The notes: generated by a model from the letters alone, not told the origin. A stretch of DNA of 7,895 nucleotides from Anaerolineales bacterium UBA6131 (GCA_002435875.1 DIVN01000156.1:1-7895), one strand, 5' to 3'. Numbered from the stretch's first letter, positions 1-6,177 are shown. A program made the numbers and translations.

Positions 1-1
1 C

Positions 2-118
2 GAGAGAGTGCGGTTCGTGCAGATAGGCACAGACGAGCGCGGGAGACTGCCGAGCTTGATTGAAGCGATGCTCGCCGAGACGACCGAGCGTGCGGCGGCC
101 GCGCCGATAGTCGGCTAA
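2..118 (+). CDS. C-terminal fragment of a probable MvhD-like hydrogenase iron-sulfur subunit (5' end outside window)
   Basis: An open frame entering from the left edge encodes 38 residues and ends with TAA at 116-118. The visible tail starts ERVRFVQIGTDERGRLPS and continues with an Ala/Glu-rich helix. This resembles the end of the MvhD/FrhD delta-subunit family, whose members finish with an 'ERLR...WISASEG...' strand followed by a C-terminal helix. In the family, MvhD is a [2Fe-2S] protein that links the MvhAG hydrogenase to the heterodisulfide reductase flavoprotein HdrA. Its place 16 nt before the hydrogenase small subunit fits the usual mvhD-mvhG-mvhA order. The cysteine-rich part lies outside the window, so the call rests on a short tail and on context. 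It could be another electron-transfer subunit of the same complex. Confidence 0.5.
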   Translation, partial: ERVRFVQIGTDERGRLPSLIEAMLAETTERAAAAPIVG

Positions 119-124
119 CGCGAT

Positions 125-131
125 GGAGAAG
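125..131 (+). promoter_or_regulatory. Ribosome binding site GGAGAAG that decides the mvhG start
   Basis: GGAG at 125-128 lies 6 nt before an ATG at 135. The first in-frame ATG (123) overlaps this site and has no Shine-Dalgarno sequence of its own, so 135 is the better start. Confidence 0.55.
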
Positions 132-134
132 ACA

Positions 135-1115
135 ATGCCCAAGACGGATACAAGACTCAAGTTTGCCATCTACTGGGCGGCCAGTTGCGGCGGCTGTGAC
201 GTGGCTGTGGTGGAGTTGGGCCTGAAGCTGCTTACGCTGATTGAGAAGGCGGAGATCCTGTTCTGGCCTGCGGCCATGGATTTCAAGTACAAGGACGTGG
301 AGGCCATGCCAGACGGCCATATCGATGTCTGCCTGTACAATGGCAGCGTACGCAACTCTGAGAATGAACACATCGCCAAGCTCTTGCGGGCCAAGTCCAA
401 GGTTATGGTCGCCTTTGGCTCGTGCGCTTACGAGGGGTGCATTCCTGGCCTAGCCAATCTCTACAATCGTGGTGACATCATGGCGCGTGTCTACCAGGAG
501 ACACCATCCACGGAGAACCCGCAGGCGATCATACCAATGACCTGTAGCAGGGTGCCCGAAGGGGAGCTGGAGCTGCCCGAGTTCTATGATGCGGTCAAGC
601 CTTTGGCGATGGTGGTGCCTGTCGAATACTTTGTGCCAGGCTGCCCTCCCGTTGTGGATCAGGTTTGGAATGTGTTCCAGGCAATCTTTGACGGCAAGCT
701 GCCCGAGCCAGGTGCGGTGGTCGGAGCAGGGACCAAGAACCTATGCGAAGACTGCGAGCGCATTCGTGAGGGCACCAAGGTGAAACGCTTCCACCGGCCC
801 CATGAGATCATTGCCGACCCCAAGAGGTGCTTCCTGGAGCAGGGCATTATCTGCATGGGCCCGGCTACACGCGCTGGCTGTGGCCGCCCTTGTATCCACG
901 CCGATATGCCTTGTCGGGGCTGTTATGGTCCGCCGGAAGGTGTGGCTGACCAGGGCGCCAAGATGCTGAGCGCGCTTATGGCGGTCATTGATCCCGAAAC
1001 CGATGTAGAGGAGTTGGTGAAGCAGATCGAGGATCCGACGGGGACACTCTATCAGTTCAGCCTTGCCGATTCCCTGTTGCAGAAGATCAAGTGGGCTGAG
1101 GAAAAGAAACGATGA
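135..1115 (+). CDS. mvhG: [NiFe]-hydrogenase small subunit, group 3c (F420-non-reducing, MvhG-like)
   Basis: This is the electron-transfer subunit of a cytoplasmic [NiFe]-hydrogenase, carrying electrons from the NiFe site through three Fe-S clusters to its partner proteins. With the start at 135 it has 326 residues; the in-frame ATG at 123 would add four. The proximal-cluster ligands are visible as C18-x2-C21 (SCGGCD), C97 (FGSCAYEG) and C170 (VPGCPP). A second cysteine block, C204, C207, C232, C240, C249, C253, C260 and C263, supplies the medial and distal [4Fe-4S] clusters. There is no Tat signal and no membrane anchor, as expected for soluble group 3 enzymes. The stop codon overlaps the large-subunit start (ATGA, 1112-1115), which implies translational coupling. 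Assignment to group 3c rather than 3b or 3d is from overall resemblance to MvhG and from the neighbours. Confidence 0.9.
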   Translation: MPKTDTRLKFAIYWAASCGGCDVAVVELGLKLLTLIEKAEILFWPAAMDFKYKDVEAMPDGHIDVCLYNGSVRNSENEHIAKLLRAKSKVMVAFGSCAYEGCIPGLANLYNRGDIMARVYQETPSTENPQAIIPMTCSRVPEGELELPEFYDAVKPLAMVVPVEYFVPGCPPVVDQVWNVFQAIFDGKLPEPGAVVGAGTKNLCEDCERIREGTKVKRFHRPHEIIADPKRCFLEQGIICMGPATRAGCGRPCIHADMPCRGCYGPPEGVADQGAKMLSALMAVIDPETDVEELVKQIEDPTGTLYQFSLADSLLQKIKWAEEKKR

Positions 1116-2584
1116 GCCAACCACGCAAGATCCGGATTGATCCCATCACCCGGCTGGAAGGGCATGGGAGCATCAACATCTTCTTGGATGAAGCAGGCAA
1201 CGTGGCGCGCACCTACTTCCAGATCCCAGAGCTGCGCGGCTTTGAAAAGTTCTGCGAAGGGCGCAAGGTCGAGGAGATGCCCTGGCTGACGCAGCGTATC
1301 TGCGGGGTATGTCCGACTGCGCATCACATAGCGGCGACCAAAGCCACGGATGCGGTCTACCACGTGGATCCGCCGTCGGCGGCAAAAAAGATCCGCGAGC
1401 TGATGTACAGCTACTTCTTTGTCGCGGACCATGCGACCCATTTCTACATCCTGGGAGGCCCCGATTTCGTGGTTGGCCCCGAGGCCAAGCCCGCTGATCG
1501 CAATATCTTTGGTGTGATTGCCACAGTAGGCCTCGACATCGGCAAGCAGGTTATCCAGGCTCTGCAGGAAAACCATGAGGCCGTCGGCATCATCGGAGGG
1601 CGCTACATCAATCCAGTGTGCGGGCTGCCGGGCGGCGTCAGCCACCCCCTGAACGAGGAAGAGCGCGCGCGGTTGGAGCAGATCGCCCGCAATGGGGTCG
1701 AGTTCGGCCAGCTGTCGCTACGCCTGTTTGAGGACGTCGTGCTTAAGAACAAGCAATATGTGGACATGGTGCTCAGCGATACTTACACCCACCGGACCTA
1801 TAGCATGGGTTTGGTCGATGAGCAGAATCGCACCAACTTTTACGACGGCAAGGTGCGCGTGGTTGACCCTGACGGCAAGGAGTTTGTCAAGTACGCGCCT
1901 GAGGAATACCTGGATGTCATCGTCGAGCGCGTCGAGCCGTGGACCTATCTAAAGTTCCCCTATCTCAAGAAGGTAGGCTGGAAGGGCTTTGTGGATGGCA
2001 TCGACAGCGGCGTGTACCGCGCCACACCGCTTTCGCGCTGCAACGCAGCGAGCGGGATGGCCACCCCCCTGGCGCAAGAAGCCTATGAAAAGTTCTATGA
2101 CACCCTGGGGGGCAAGCCCGTGCACGCGACCTTGGCCACCCACTGGGCACGGCTCATCGAGCTGCTCTATGCGGCGGAGAGGGCGCTGGAGCTCACGCTG
2201 GACCCCGAGATCACCAGTCCCGATGTGCGCACGATTCCCACAGCCGTGCCGACCGAGGGTGTCGCCATCGTTGAGGCGCCGCGCGGTACCTTGACGCACC
2301 ACTATGTCACAGATGAGCGCGGACTGGTGCAAAAGGTGAACCTCGTCGTTGGCACAACAAACAACCACGCAGCCATCTGTATGTCCGTGCAAAAGGCGGC
2401 GGCAGGGCTGATCAAGGCTGGCAGGGTGGTATCTGAGGGGATTCTCAACCAGGTGGAGATGGCTTTTCGCGCCTATGACCCCTGCTTCGGCTGCGCCACG
2501 CACGCTTTGCCTGGCGAATTGCCTTTGACCCTCAACATCTTTGACCACCGGGGCGAGCTCGTGCAGGTGCTCAGCCGAGACTAA
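1112..2584 (+). CDS. mvhA: [NiFe]-hydrogenase large (catalytic) subunit, group 3c (MvhA-like)
   Basis: This is the catalytic subunit, 490 residues, which splits or forms H2 at a NiFe(CN)2CO site. The N-terminal motif RITRLEGHG-type region (residues 8-19, with E16) is followed by the L1 motif RICGVCPTAHH, giving C64 and C67. The C-terminal L2 motif DPCFGCATH gives C458 and C461. These four cysteines are the complete NiFe ligand set; C458 is an ordinary cysteine, not selenocysteine. After H464 a 26-residue tail remains; in the family a maturation protease removes this tail once nickel is loaded. No maturation genes (hyp, protease) are in the window. The start is fixed by a 4-nt overlap with mvhG, and a polyferredoxin gene follows 52 nt downstream. 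Close relatives work with MvhD/HdrA in flavin-based electron bifurcation; whether that holds here depends on genes to the left. Confidence 0.92.
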   Translation: MSQPRKIRIDPITRLEGHGSINIFLDEAGNVARTYFQIPELRGFEKFCEGRKVEEMPWLTQRICGVCPTAHHIAATKATDAVYHVDPPSAAKKIRELMYSYFFVADHATHFYILGGPDFVVGPEAKPADRNIFGVIATVGLDIGKQVIQALQENHEAVGIIGGRYINPVCGLPGGVSHPLNEEERARLEQIARNGVEFGQLSLRLFEDVVLKNKQYVDMVLSDTYTHRTYSMGLVDEQNRTNFYDGKVRVVDPDGKEFVKYAPEEYLDVIVERVEPWTYLKFPYLKKVGWKGFVDGIDSGVYRATPLSRCNAASGMATPLAQEAYEKFYDTLGGKPVHATLATHWARLIELLYAAERALELTLDPEITSPDVRTIPTAVPTEGVAIVEAPRGTLTHHYVTDERGLVQKVNLVVGTTNNHAAICMSVQKAAAGLIKAGRVVSEGILNQVEMAFRAYDPCFGCATHALPGELPLTLNIFDHRGELVQVLSRD

Positions 2585-2626
2585 AGCTCAGGCGCGCGAG
2601 CAGCCCTCGCTCCGTAGCCATCGTGC

Positions 2627-2632
2627 AGGAGG
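2627..2632 (+). promoter_or_regulatory. Strong ribosome binding site AGGAGG for the polyferredoxin gene
   Basis: A perfect AGGAGG sits 4 nt before the ATG at 2637. It selects this start over an upstream in-frame ATG at 2541 that would overlap the end of mvhA and has no comparable site. Confidence 0.8.
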
Positions 2633-2636
2633 CGAC

Positions 2637-3527
2637 ATGAAACGCGGTGCAACACAGAAGCAATCCACGGCGGAGGCCTTGACCCTCGATCGCCGAATGC
2701 TGACACGCCATCACCAGCTCTTGCTTGACAGGATCAAGTGCGTCGGATGTGAGCTTTGTGAAGCCGTGTGTCCAACTGAGGCTGTGCAATTCGTGCCAGG
2801 GGCAGTCGAGCATGGCAGCTTGACCAGACGGCCGACGGTGGACATCGATCCCGACAAGTGCAATTTCTGTGGTGAATGTGTGGTGGTGTGCCCGGTAAAC
2901 GCGCTAAGCATGATCGTGGACGGCGTGCCCAAGCTGGAGATTCAAGAGTGTGGAGCCTTCCCGATCCTGACAAAGGAGATCAGCTGGGATGCGGCCAAGT
3001 TGCCCAAGGGCAGGGCAGATGTGGTTGTGGAGGCATGCCCTACAGATGTGATCAAGGTGGATGTCACCCGTACGGCCGCTGGCAGTGTGAGCAAGGTGCG
3101 AGCGGTCGAGGTGGAGACCGAGGGCTGCATCTACTGTAAGCAGTGCGAGGTTGCTTGTCCCGAGGCCTTTGCCGCCACGCACCCCTTCGAAGGGCTAATC
3201 CGACTGCAAGCGAGCCTCTGTCCCTCGGGCTGTCGCCCCTGTGCCGAGATCTGCCCTACCCGTGCTTTGTTCGTGAAAGACGAAGGTGTGGAGCTGGACG
3301 AGCGCGTCTGTGTCTATTGTGGGGCTTGTGTGCGCGTGTGCCCGGTACCCGAAGCCCTACTGGTGCGCAGACATCGCGTGCGCCACGAGCCGGTCAAGTC
3401 CGGTGCTTGGGTGTCCGCCGTGGAGAGGTTGGTTTCCGCAGAGCTAGCCTCTGAGGAGCTCGACCGCAAGTCGCAGTTGAGGCGGCGCGACATTCTGCGT
3501 TTCATGCCGGAAGCCAAAGAACAATAG
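2637..3527 (+). CDS. Polyferredoxin with five [4Fe-4S] four-cysteine motifs, hydrogenase-associated
   Basis: A 296-residue iron-sulfur protein, probably a soluble electron carrier for the hydrogenase. Four standard CxxCxxCxxxCP motifs are at C35-C45, C75-C85, C164-C174 and C225-C235. A fifth, with one extra residue between its first two cysteines (CxxxCxxCxxxCP), is at C195-C206. Two more cysteines, C105 and C134 (in EACPTDVI), look like remnants of another ferredoxin module whose central ligands are gone. There is no signal peptide or membrane segment; the C-terminal ~45 residues are charged and lack cysteine. It lies 52 nt after mvhA on the same strand, so co-transcription is likely. The nearest named analogue is MvhB, the polyferredoxin of methanogen Mvh operons, but that protein has about twelve clusters in regular tandem repeats. 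Other multi-cluster ferredoxins (FwdF or EhbK type) are similarly related, so I give no gene symbol. Confidence 0.85.
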   Translation: MKRGATQKQSTAEALTLDRRMLTRHHQLLLDRIKCVGCELCEAVCPTEAVQFVPGAVEHGSLTRRPTVDIDPDKCNFCGECVVVCPVNALSMIVDGVPKLEIQECGAFPILTKEISWDAAKLPKGRADVVVEACPTDVIKVDVTRTAAGSVSKVRAVEVETEGCIYCKQCEVACPEAFAATHPFEGLIRLQASLCPSGCRPCAEICPTRALFVKDEGVELDERVCVYCGACVRVCPVPEALLVRRHRVRHEPVKSGAWVSAVERLVSAELASEELDRKSQLRRRDILRFMPEAKEQ

Positions 3528-3554
3528 AGCACGGCGCTAGCATACAGTAAAAGA

Positions 3555-3592
3555 ACAGAGCCACCAGGTTGCACGACTCCTGGTGGCTCTGT
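3555..3592. terminator. Bidirectional intrinsic terminator between convergent genes
   Basis: ACAGAGCCACCAGG (3555-3568) and its exact complement CCTGGTGGCTCTGT (3579-3592) form a perfect 14-bp stem with a 10-nt loop. On the + strand TTTT follows at 3597-3600, four bases past the stem. On the - strand the stem is followed at once by TCTTTT. It lies 27 nt after the polyferredoxin stop and about 105 nt after the end of the convergent lipoprotein gene, so it can end both transcripts. Confidence 0.85.
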
Positions 3593-3697
3593 CTCGTTTT
3601 GGCCGCTTTGTTCGGCAAATAGGGCGCTGCAGTGGCCTACTGTTGCGAAGCAACGCACGTCTGCGGCGCCTCCGAGCTCGCCATGCTCCTGGCCTGG

Positions 3698-4273
3698 CTA
3701 CTTGCTCAACGCCGAAGATTCGAGCATTCGGGTCAGGACGGGCTCAAGGGCGGCAAGTTGTTCAGCATCCGGTGCGCTGGCAAAGAGGTCATAGACCACG
3801 CGGCTGGCGCCCTGCATGACCGTCAGCAGACAATGGGTCTCGACAGCAATGATCTCTGCCTTTGTTTCGCCCGATTGGGCTGGTGCTGGCGTCGCATAGA
3901 CTTCCACTGTGTGGCGACGGCCTCTGGCCCACGAAAGGCTCAGCGACTTGGCGGAAAGGCCGACCGCGTTCTGCGGCAGCATGGCGGCCTCTGCTTCGGC
4001 AGGCGGCGTCAGGGTCTGCCAGCGGATGCCGACGCGCCGTTCGGTCGTGCCAGTGGGCGACCACTCCCAGGCCGGCTCGTTGATGGACAACCAACCCGAG
4101 GGGATCTCAAACGATAACGCAGTGCCATCGACAGAGACCGAAGTGAAGGCCTTGCCCTCGTCGAGCGGCGGCATGGGCGCTGATGGCGTCTCTTGCCCAA
4201 CCAGGCTGCATGCCGTGGTGATCAGCAGCACGGTGGTCATGGTGAGCCTGCTCAACAAATGCTTGACTTGCAT
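3698..4273 (-). CDS. Predicted lipoprotein of unknown function
   Basis: A 191-residue predicted exported protein. The N-terminus (MQVKHLLSRLTMTTVLLITTAC) has a positively charged start, a hydrophobic core and cysteine 22 preceded by ITTA. This fits the general lipoprotein signal-peptide pattern, although Thr at -3 is less usual than Leu. Residues 23-40 are a Pro/Ser-rich linker. The mature domain has a SFEIPSGW segment (54-61) and alternating beta-type stretches, reminiscent of small PsbP/DUF1795-like extracellular domains; that resemblance is only suggestive. A longer reading frame from 4384 exists, but AGAGGTG lies 7 nt before the ATG at 4273 and the signal peptide begins there. It is transcribed towards the hydrogenase operon and shares its terminator, with no partner gene on its own strand. 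It is not a gene I recognise. Confidence 0.75.
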   Translation of the reverse strand: MQVKHLLSRLTMTTVLLITTACSLVGQETPSAPMPPLDEGKAFTSVSVDGTALSFEIPSGWLSINEPAWEWSPTGTTERRVGIRWQTLTPPAEAEAAMLPQNAVGLSAKSLSLSWARGRRHTVEVYATPAPAQSGETKAEIIAVETHCLLTVMQGASRVVYDLFASAPDAEQLAALEPVLTRMLESSALSK

Positions 4274-4278
4274 TTTGA

Positions 4279-4285
4279 CACCTCT
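4279..4285 (-). promoter_or_regulatory. Ribosome binding site AGAGGTG for the lipoprotein gene
   Basis: Read on the - strand, GAGG lies 7 nt before the ATG at 4273-4271. It supports that start over the longer frame, whose extra 37 residues do not look like protein or signal sequence. Confidence 0.6.
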
Positions 4286-4308
4286 TGGTTTCGTGGTTGC
4301 GAGAACTA

Positions 4309-4334
4309 GACGATGTTGCCGCAGCTTTGGTTCC
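4309..4334 (-). promoter_or_regulatory. Possible ECF-sigma-type promoter for the lipoprotein gene
   Basis: On the - strand GGAACC (4334-4329) is followed after 16 nt by CGTC (4312-4309). This is the GGAAC-N16/17-CGTC layout typical of promoters for extracytoplasmic-function sigma factors. The expected start of transcription, near 4301, would leave a leader of about 28 nt containing the ribosome binding site. No convincing sigma70 -35/-10 pair is seen upstream of this gene. The match is short and was found by eye, so chance is not excluded. Confidence 0.35.
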
Positions 4335-4523
4335 GCCCAGGCCGCTCGCGGGAAACAGAGTCCAGGACAGGCTGATGGATGCAATACAGCGCGCGCGGCA
4401 AGCGCGGCGTGCTTTGCCGACTTTGAGGTGCGCTACGTGGCCTGTCTAGCCCGTGACTGGGACAGCACCGTCTGGGAGGTCGAAGGCAGCCATGGCATGC
4501 TGTCTGGGCTGCGCACGAGTCCA

Positions 4524-4557
4524 CAAAGAAGCGGCAGCGCCGACCGGCGCTACCGCT
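4524..4557 (-). terminator. Intrinsic terminator of the flavodiiron gene
   Basis: On the - strand AGCGGTAGCGCC (4557-4546), loop GGTC, and GGCGCTGCCGCT (4541-4530) form a 12-bp stem followed by TTCTTTG. The sixth pair is a U-G wobble in the - strand RNA but would be a C-A mismatch in the + strand RNA. That supports function on the - strand, 38 nt past the fprA stop codon. Confidence 0.75.
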
Positions 4558-4595
4558 CTGCTGCCTGATGGTGAACGTTGGGTCAGTTGGGCTCC

Positions 4596-5813
4596 CTAAT
4601 CCTCATCGCGGATGCTGCGTGCAAAGGCAGCGCCCAGTTCTTGGGCCTCCTGCAGCTGCTCCGGCGTCGGCGCACCTCGGAACTCCAGCGTGCCCTTTTG
4701 CTCCCACTGCAGCGACTCGGCTAACGCGTCGAACTCTTTCTGTGCCCCGCCTGACCAACCGAAAGAGCCAAAGCGAATGGCCTTCTTATTGCGCATATGC
4801 TTCCGCTCCGCGCTATCCAGGAGGTGGGCCATCGGGGGAAACAGGCCGACCTCGTAGGTGGGAGCCCCAACCGCTATTCCCCGGTTCTTGAAGATCGAGG
4901 CCAAGATATAGGATTCGTGTATGGTCGGAACCTCAAACAGGTCGATGGGTACGTTCTCACTGGCAATGCCGCGCATCACCGCATCAACGGCCGTCTTGGT
5001 GTTGCCATACATGCTGGACCAGATCAGGGTAATGCCCCTCTCCGCCGCTCCACTGGAGTAGCCGGCGAACCTGGCGTAGCGTTCGATGACCTCGGCGGGT
5101 TTCGCCCGCCAGACAAGCCCGTGGGAGGGGGCAACCATCGCGATCTGCAGGGCTGCCAGCTTCTTGATGGCATTCTGAACTGGCCGCGCGAAGTTGGCCA
5201 CGATGTTGGCATAGTAGCGCAGCATCTCATCATAGTAGAACTGGGAGTCGCATTCCTGTACTTGGTCGTCAAACAGGATGCCTTTGAGGGCGCCAAACCC
5301 ACCGAAGGCGTCACACGAATACAGGATGCCGGAATCCGCCTCGTAGGTGACCATGGTCTCTGGCCAATGGACGAAAGGTGTGTGATAAAAGACCAACTTC
5401 TTGCCTTCGCCCAGGTCAAGCTCTTCCCCGTCTTGTACGGTGCGGACACCCTCGGAGATGCCAAACAGATGCCCAGCCATCTCGATCCCCTTCGGCGTGG
5501 AGAGAATCTCAACCCCCGGGGCGATGCGCCGAAACGTATTGATAAAGTCGGTGTGATCCGGCTCAAGGTGGTTGAGGATGAGATAACGCACCTCGGATGG
5601 GCGCACCCCTGTGGACTCGATTTGGTCAAGGTAGGTGCGCGCACTCCCGCTCCACTCGCGGACCAGGTCGATCAGGGCCACGTCCCGACCGCAGACCAGG
5701 TAGGAATTGAGCGACACCCCGTGGGGAATGGGCCAGAGGCCCTCGAAGAGATCGTGCGACCTGATGTTGACGCCGATCCACCAGCTGCCAGGCTTCATCT
5801 CGATAGCTGTCAT
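4596..5813 (-). CDS. fprA: Flavodiiron protein (class A), oxygen/nitric-oxide reductase, FprA-type
   Basis: A cytoplasmic 405-residue enzyme that reduces O2 to water and/or NO to N2O with electrons from rubredoxin, F420H2 or similar carriers. It protects anaerobic metabolism from oxygen or NO. The N-terminal metallo-beta-lactamase-like domain (about 1-250) has the complete diiron ligand set: H82, E84, D86 (in HLEPDH), H149 (FVHWPE), D168 (SCDAFGG) and H231 (PSHGLVW). The C-terminal flavodoxin domain (about 260-400) has the FMN phosphate loop SSMYGNTK at 266-273. There is no extra rubredoxin or flavin-reductase domain, so it is the simple two-domain class. The start at 5813 is preferred because AAAGGAG lies 7 nt upstream; a frame from 5852 would add 13 residues. 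It appears to be a single-gene transcript with its own promoter and terminator. Which gas or donor it uses cannot be read from the sequence. Confidence 0.93.
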   Translation of the reverse strand: MTAIEMKPGSWWIGVNIRSHDLFEGLWPIPHGVSLNSYLVCGRDVALIDLVREWSGSARTYLDQIESTGVRPSEVRYLILNHLEPDHTDFINTFRRIAPGVEILSTPKGIEMAGHLFGISEGVRTVQDGEELDLGEGKKLVFYHTPFVHWPETMVTYEADSGILYSCDAFGGFGALKGILFDDQVQECDSQFYYDEMLRYYANIVANFARPVQNAIKKLAALQIAMVAPSHGLVWRAKPAEVIERYARFAGYSSGAAERGITLIWSSMYGNTKTAVDAVMRGIASENVPIDLFEVPTIHESYILASIFKNRGIAVGAPTYEVGLFPPMAHLLDSAERKHMRNKKAIRFGSFGWSGGAQKEFDALAESLQWEQKGTLEFRGAPTPEQLQEAQELGAAFARSIRDED

Positions 5814-5820
5814 AGCTTTG

Positions 5821-5827
5821 CTCCTTT
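5821..5827 (-). promoter_or_regulatory. Ribosome binding site AAAGGAG for fprA
   Basis: On the - strand the GGAG core is 7 nt before the ATG at 5813-5811. It decides between this start and the upstream in-frame start at 5852. Confidence 0.7.
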
Positions 5828-5893
5828 TGCCTGCTGCCCTGGTTGTCTGCATGCGCAGGCTTGTGGTGAGGCTGGCTCACGTAGTCGCTGTCC

Positions 5894-5922
5894 ATCATAC
5901 CTGCTTCGATTCTAGAGGTCAA
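5894..5922 (-). promoter_or_regulatory. Sigma70-like promoter for fprA
   Basis: On the - strand TTGACC (5922-5917) and TATGAT (5899-5894) are separated by exactly 17 nt, each one base from consensus. Transcription would begin near 5887, giving an untranslated leader of about 73 nt. The leader contains a small GTGAG-N5-CTCAC hairpin; no known regulator site was recognised. Confidence 0.65.
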
Positions 5923-5972
5923 CTGGTGTGGAGCCGTGAGCTCATCAACAGGGCAGATAAGCGGTCGGGCAT

Positions 5973-6002
5973 TTGACACTAGCGGCGATTGGAAAGTATA
6001 AT
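5973..6002 (+). promoter_or_regulatory. Consensus sigma70 promoter for rpmH-rnpA-yidD
   Basis: TTGACA (5973-5978) and TATAAT (5997-6002) are both perfect consensus hexamers, separated by 18 nt. Transcription should start near 6009, about 31 nt before the rpmH start codon. It is divergent from the fprA promoter, with about 50 nt between the two -35 elements, so the two could influence each other. Confidence 0.85.
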
Positions 6003-6039
6003 CACTCGGTATTTGCCAGATTTTCGCGAGGTGACAAGG

Positions 6040-6177
6040 ATGCCGAAGAGGACTTTTCAACCAAACAAGCGACGCCGGCAGCGAGTGCACGGCTTTCGTT
6101 CTCGTATGAGCACACAGGACGGGCGGAAGGTTTTGAAGGCCCGTCGTTTGAAGGGCCGCAAGCGAGTCGCGATCTAG
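6040..6177 (+). CDS. rpmH: 50S ribosomal protein L34
   Basis: A 45-residue, strongly basic protein of the large ribosomal subunit. The sequence MPKRTFQPNKRRRQRVHGFR and the ending LKARRLKGRKRVAI match the diagnostic L34 pattern (KRTxQPxxRRR...HGFRxRM.T..GR.VL..RR.KGR). Its length is normal for the family. GAGGTG at 6028-6033 lies 6 nt before the ATG; a longer frame from 5989 would begin inside the promoter and is wrong. It is the first gene of the classical rpmH-rnpA-yidD operon. In many bacteria dnaA lies upstream of rpmH, but here the upstream neighbour is the divergent fprA. Confidence 0.97.
   Translation: MPKRTFQPNKRRRQRVHGFRSRMSTQDGRKVLKARRLKGRKRVAI

Larger units (their letters stand above)
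4274..4595. other. 322-nt intergenic region between lipoprotein and flavodiiron genes
   Basis: This gap holds the lipoprotein leader and its possible ECF promoter at one end and the flavodiiron-gene terminator at the other. Between about 4335 and 4520 I see no credible gene. Short frames there lack ribosome binding sites and have shadow-like Arg/Ser/Cys/Pro-rich composition. A CGGCAA...TTGCCG imperfect inverted repeat near 4397-4421 is the only local structure noted, and no function can be given to it. Confidence 0.5.

Noticed and set aside
1949..2548. 199-codon open frame on the - strand within mvhA
   Set aside because: It is antisense to the conserved C-terminal half of mvhA and has low-complexity His/Arg/Gly-rich composition.
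3642..3654. Short hairpin GTTGC-GAA-GCAAC downstream of the bidirectional terminator
   Set aside because: Five base pairs without a T-tract are expected by chance and explain nothing.
4306..4524. Small - strand frame (GTG start) in the gap between fprA and the lipoprotein
   Set aside because: It begins directly at the terminator hairpin, has no ribosome binding site, and its Cys/Pro/Arg-rich sequence looks like a shadow.
3909..4568. 219-codon open frame on the + strand across the lipoprotein gene and the intergenic gap
   Set aside because: Its composition is Arg/Ser/Ala-rich without domain features, it has no ribosome binding site, and the opposite strand carries a better gene with a signal peptide and ribosome binding site.
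4797..5915. 372-codon open frame on the + strand opposite fprA
   Set aside because: It lies antisense to a gene with all catalytic residues intact, has no ribosome binding site, and no recognisable domain. It is a by-product of codon bias in a GC-rich gene.
5814..6039. Possible replication origin, since rpmH often lies beside dnaA and oriC
   Set aside because: No DnaA-box-like TTATCCACA sequences or AT-rich unwinding tract were seen, and dnaA is not the neighbour.
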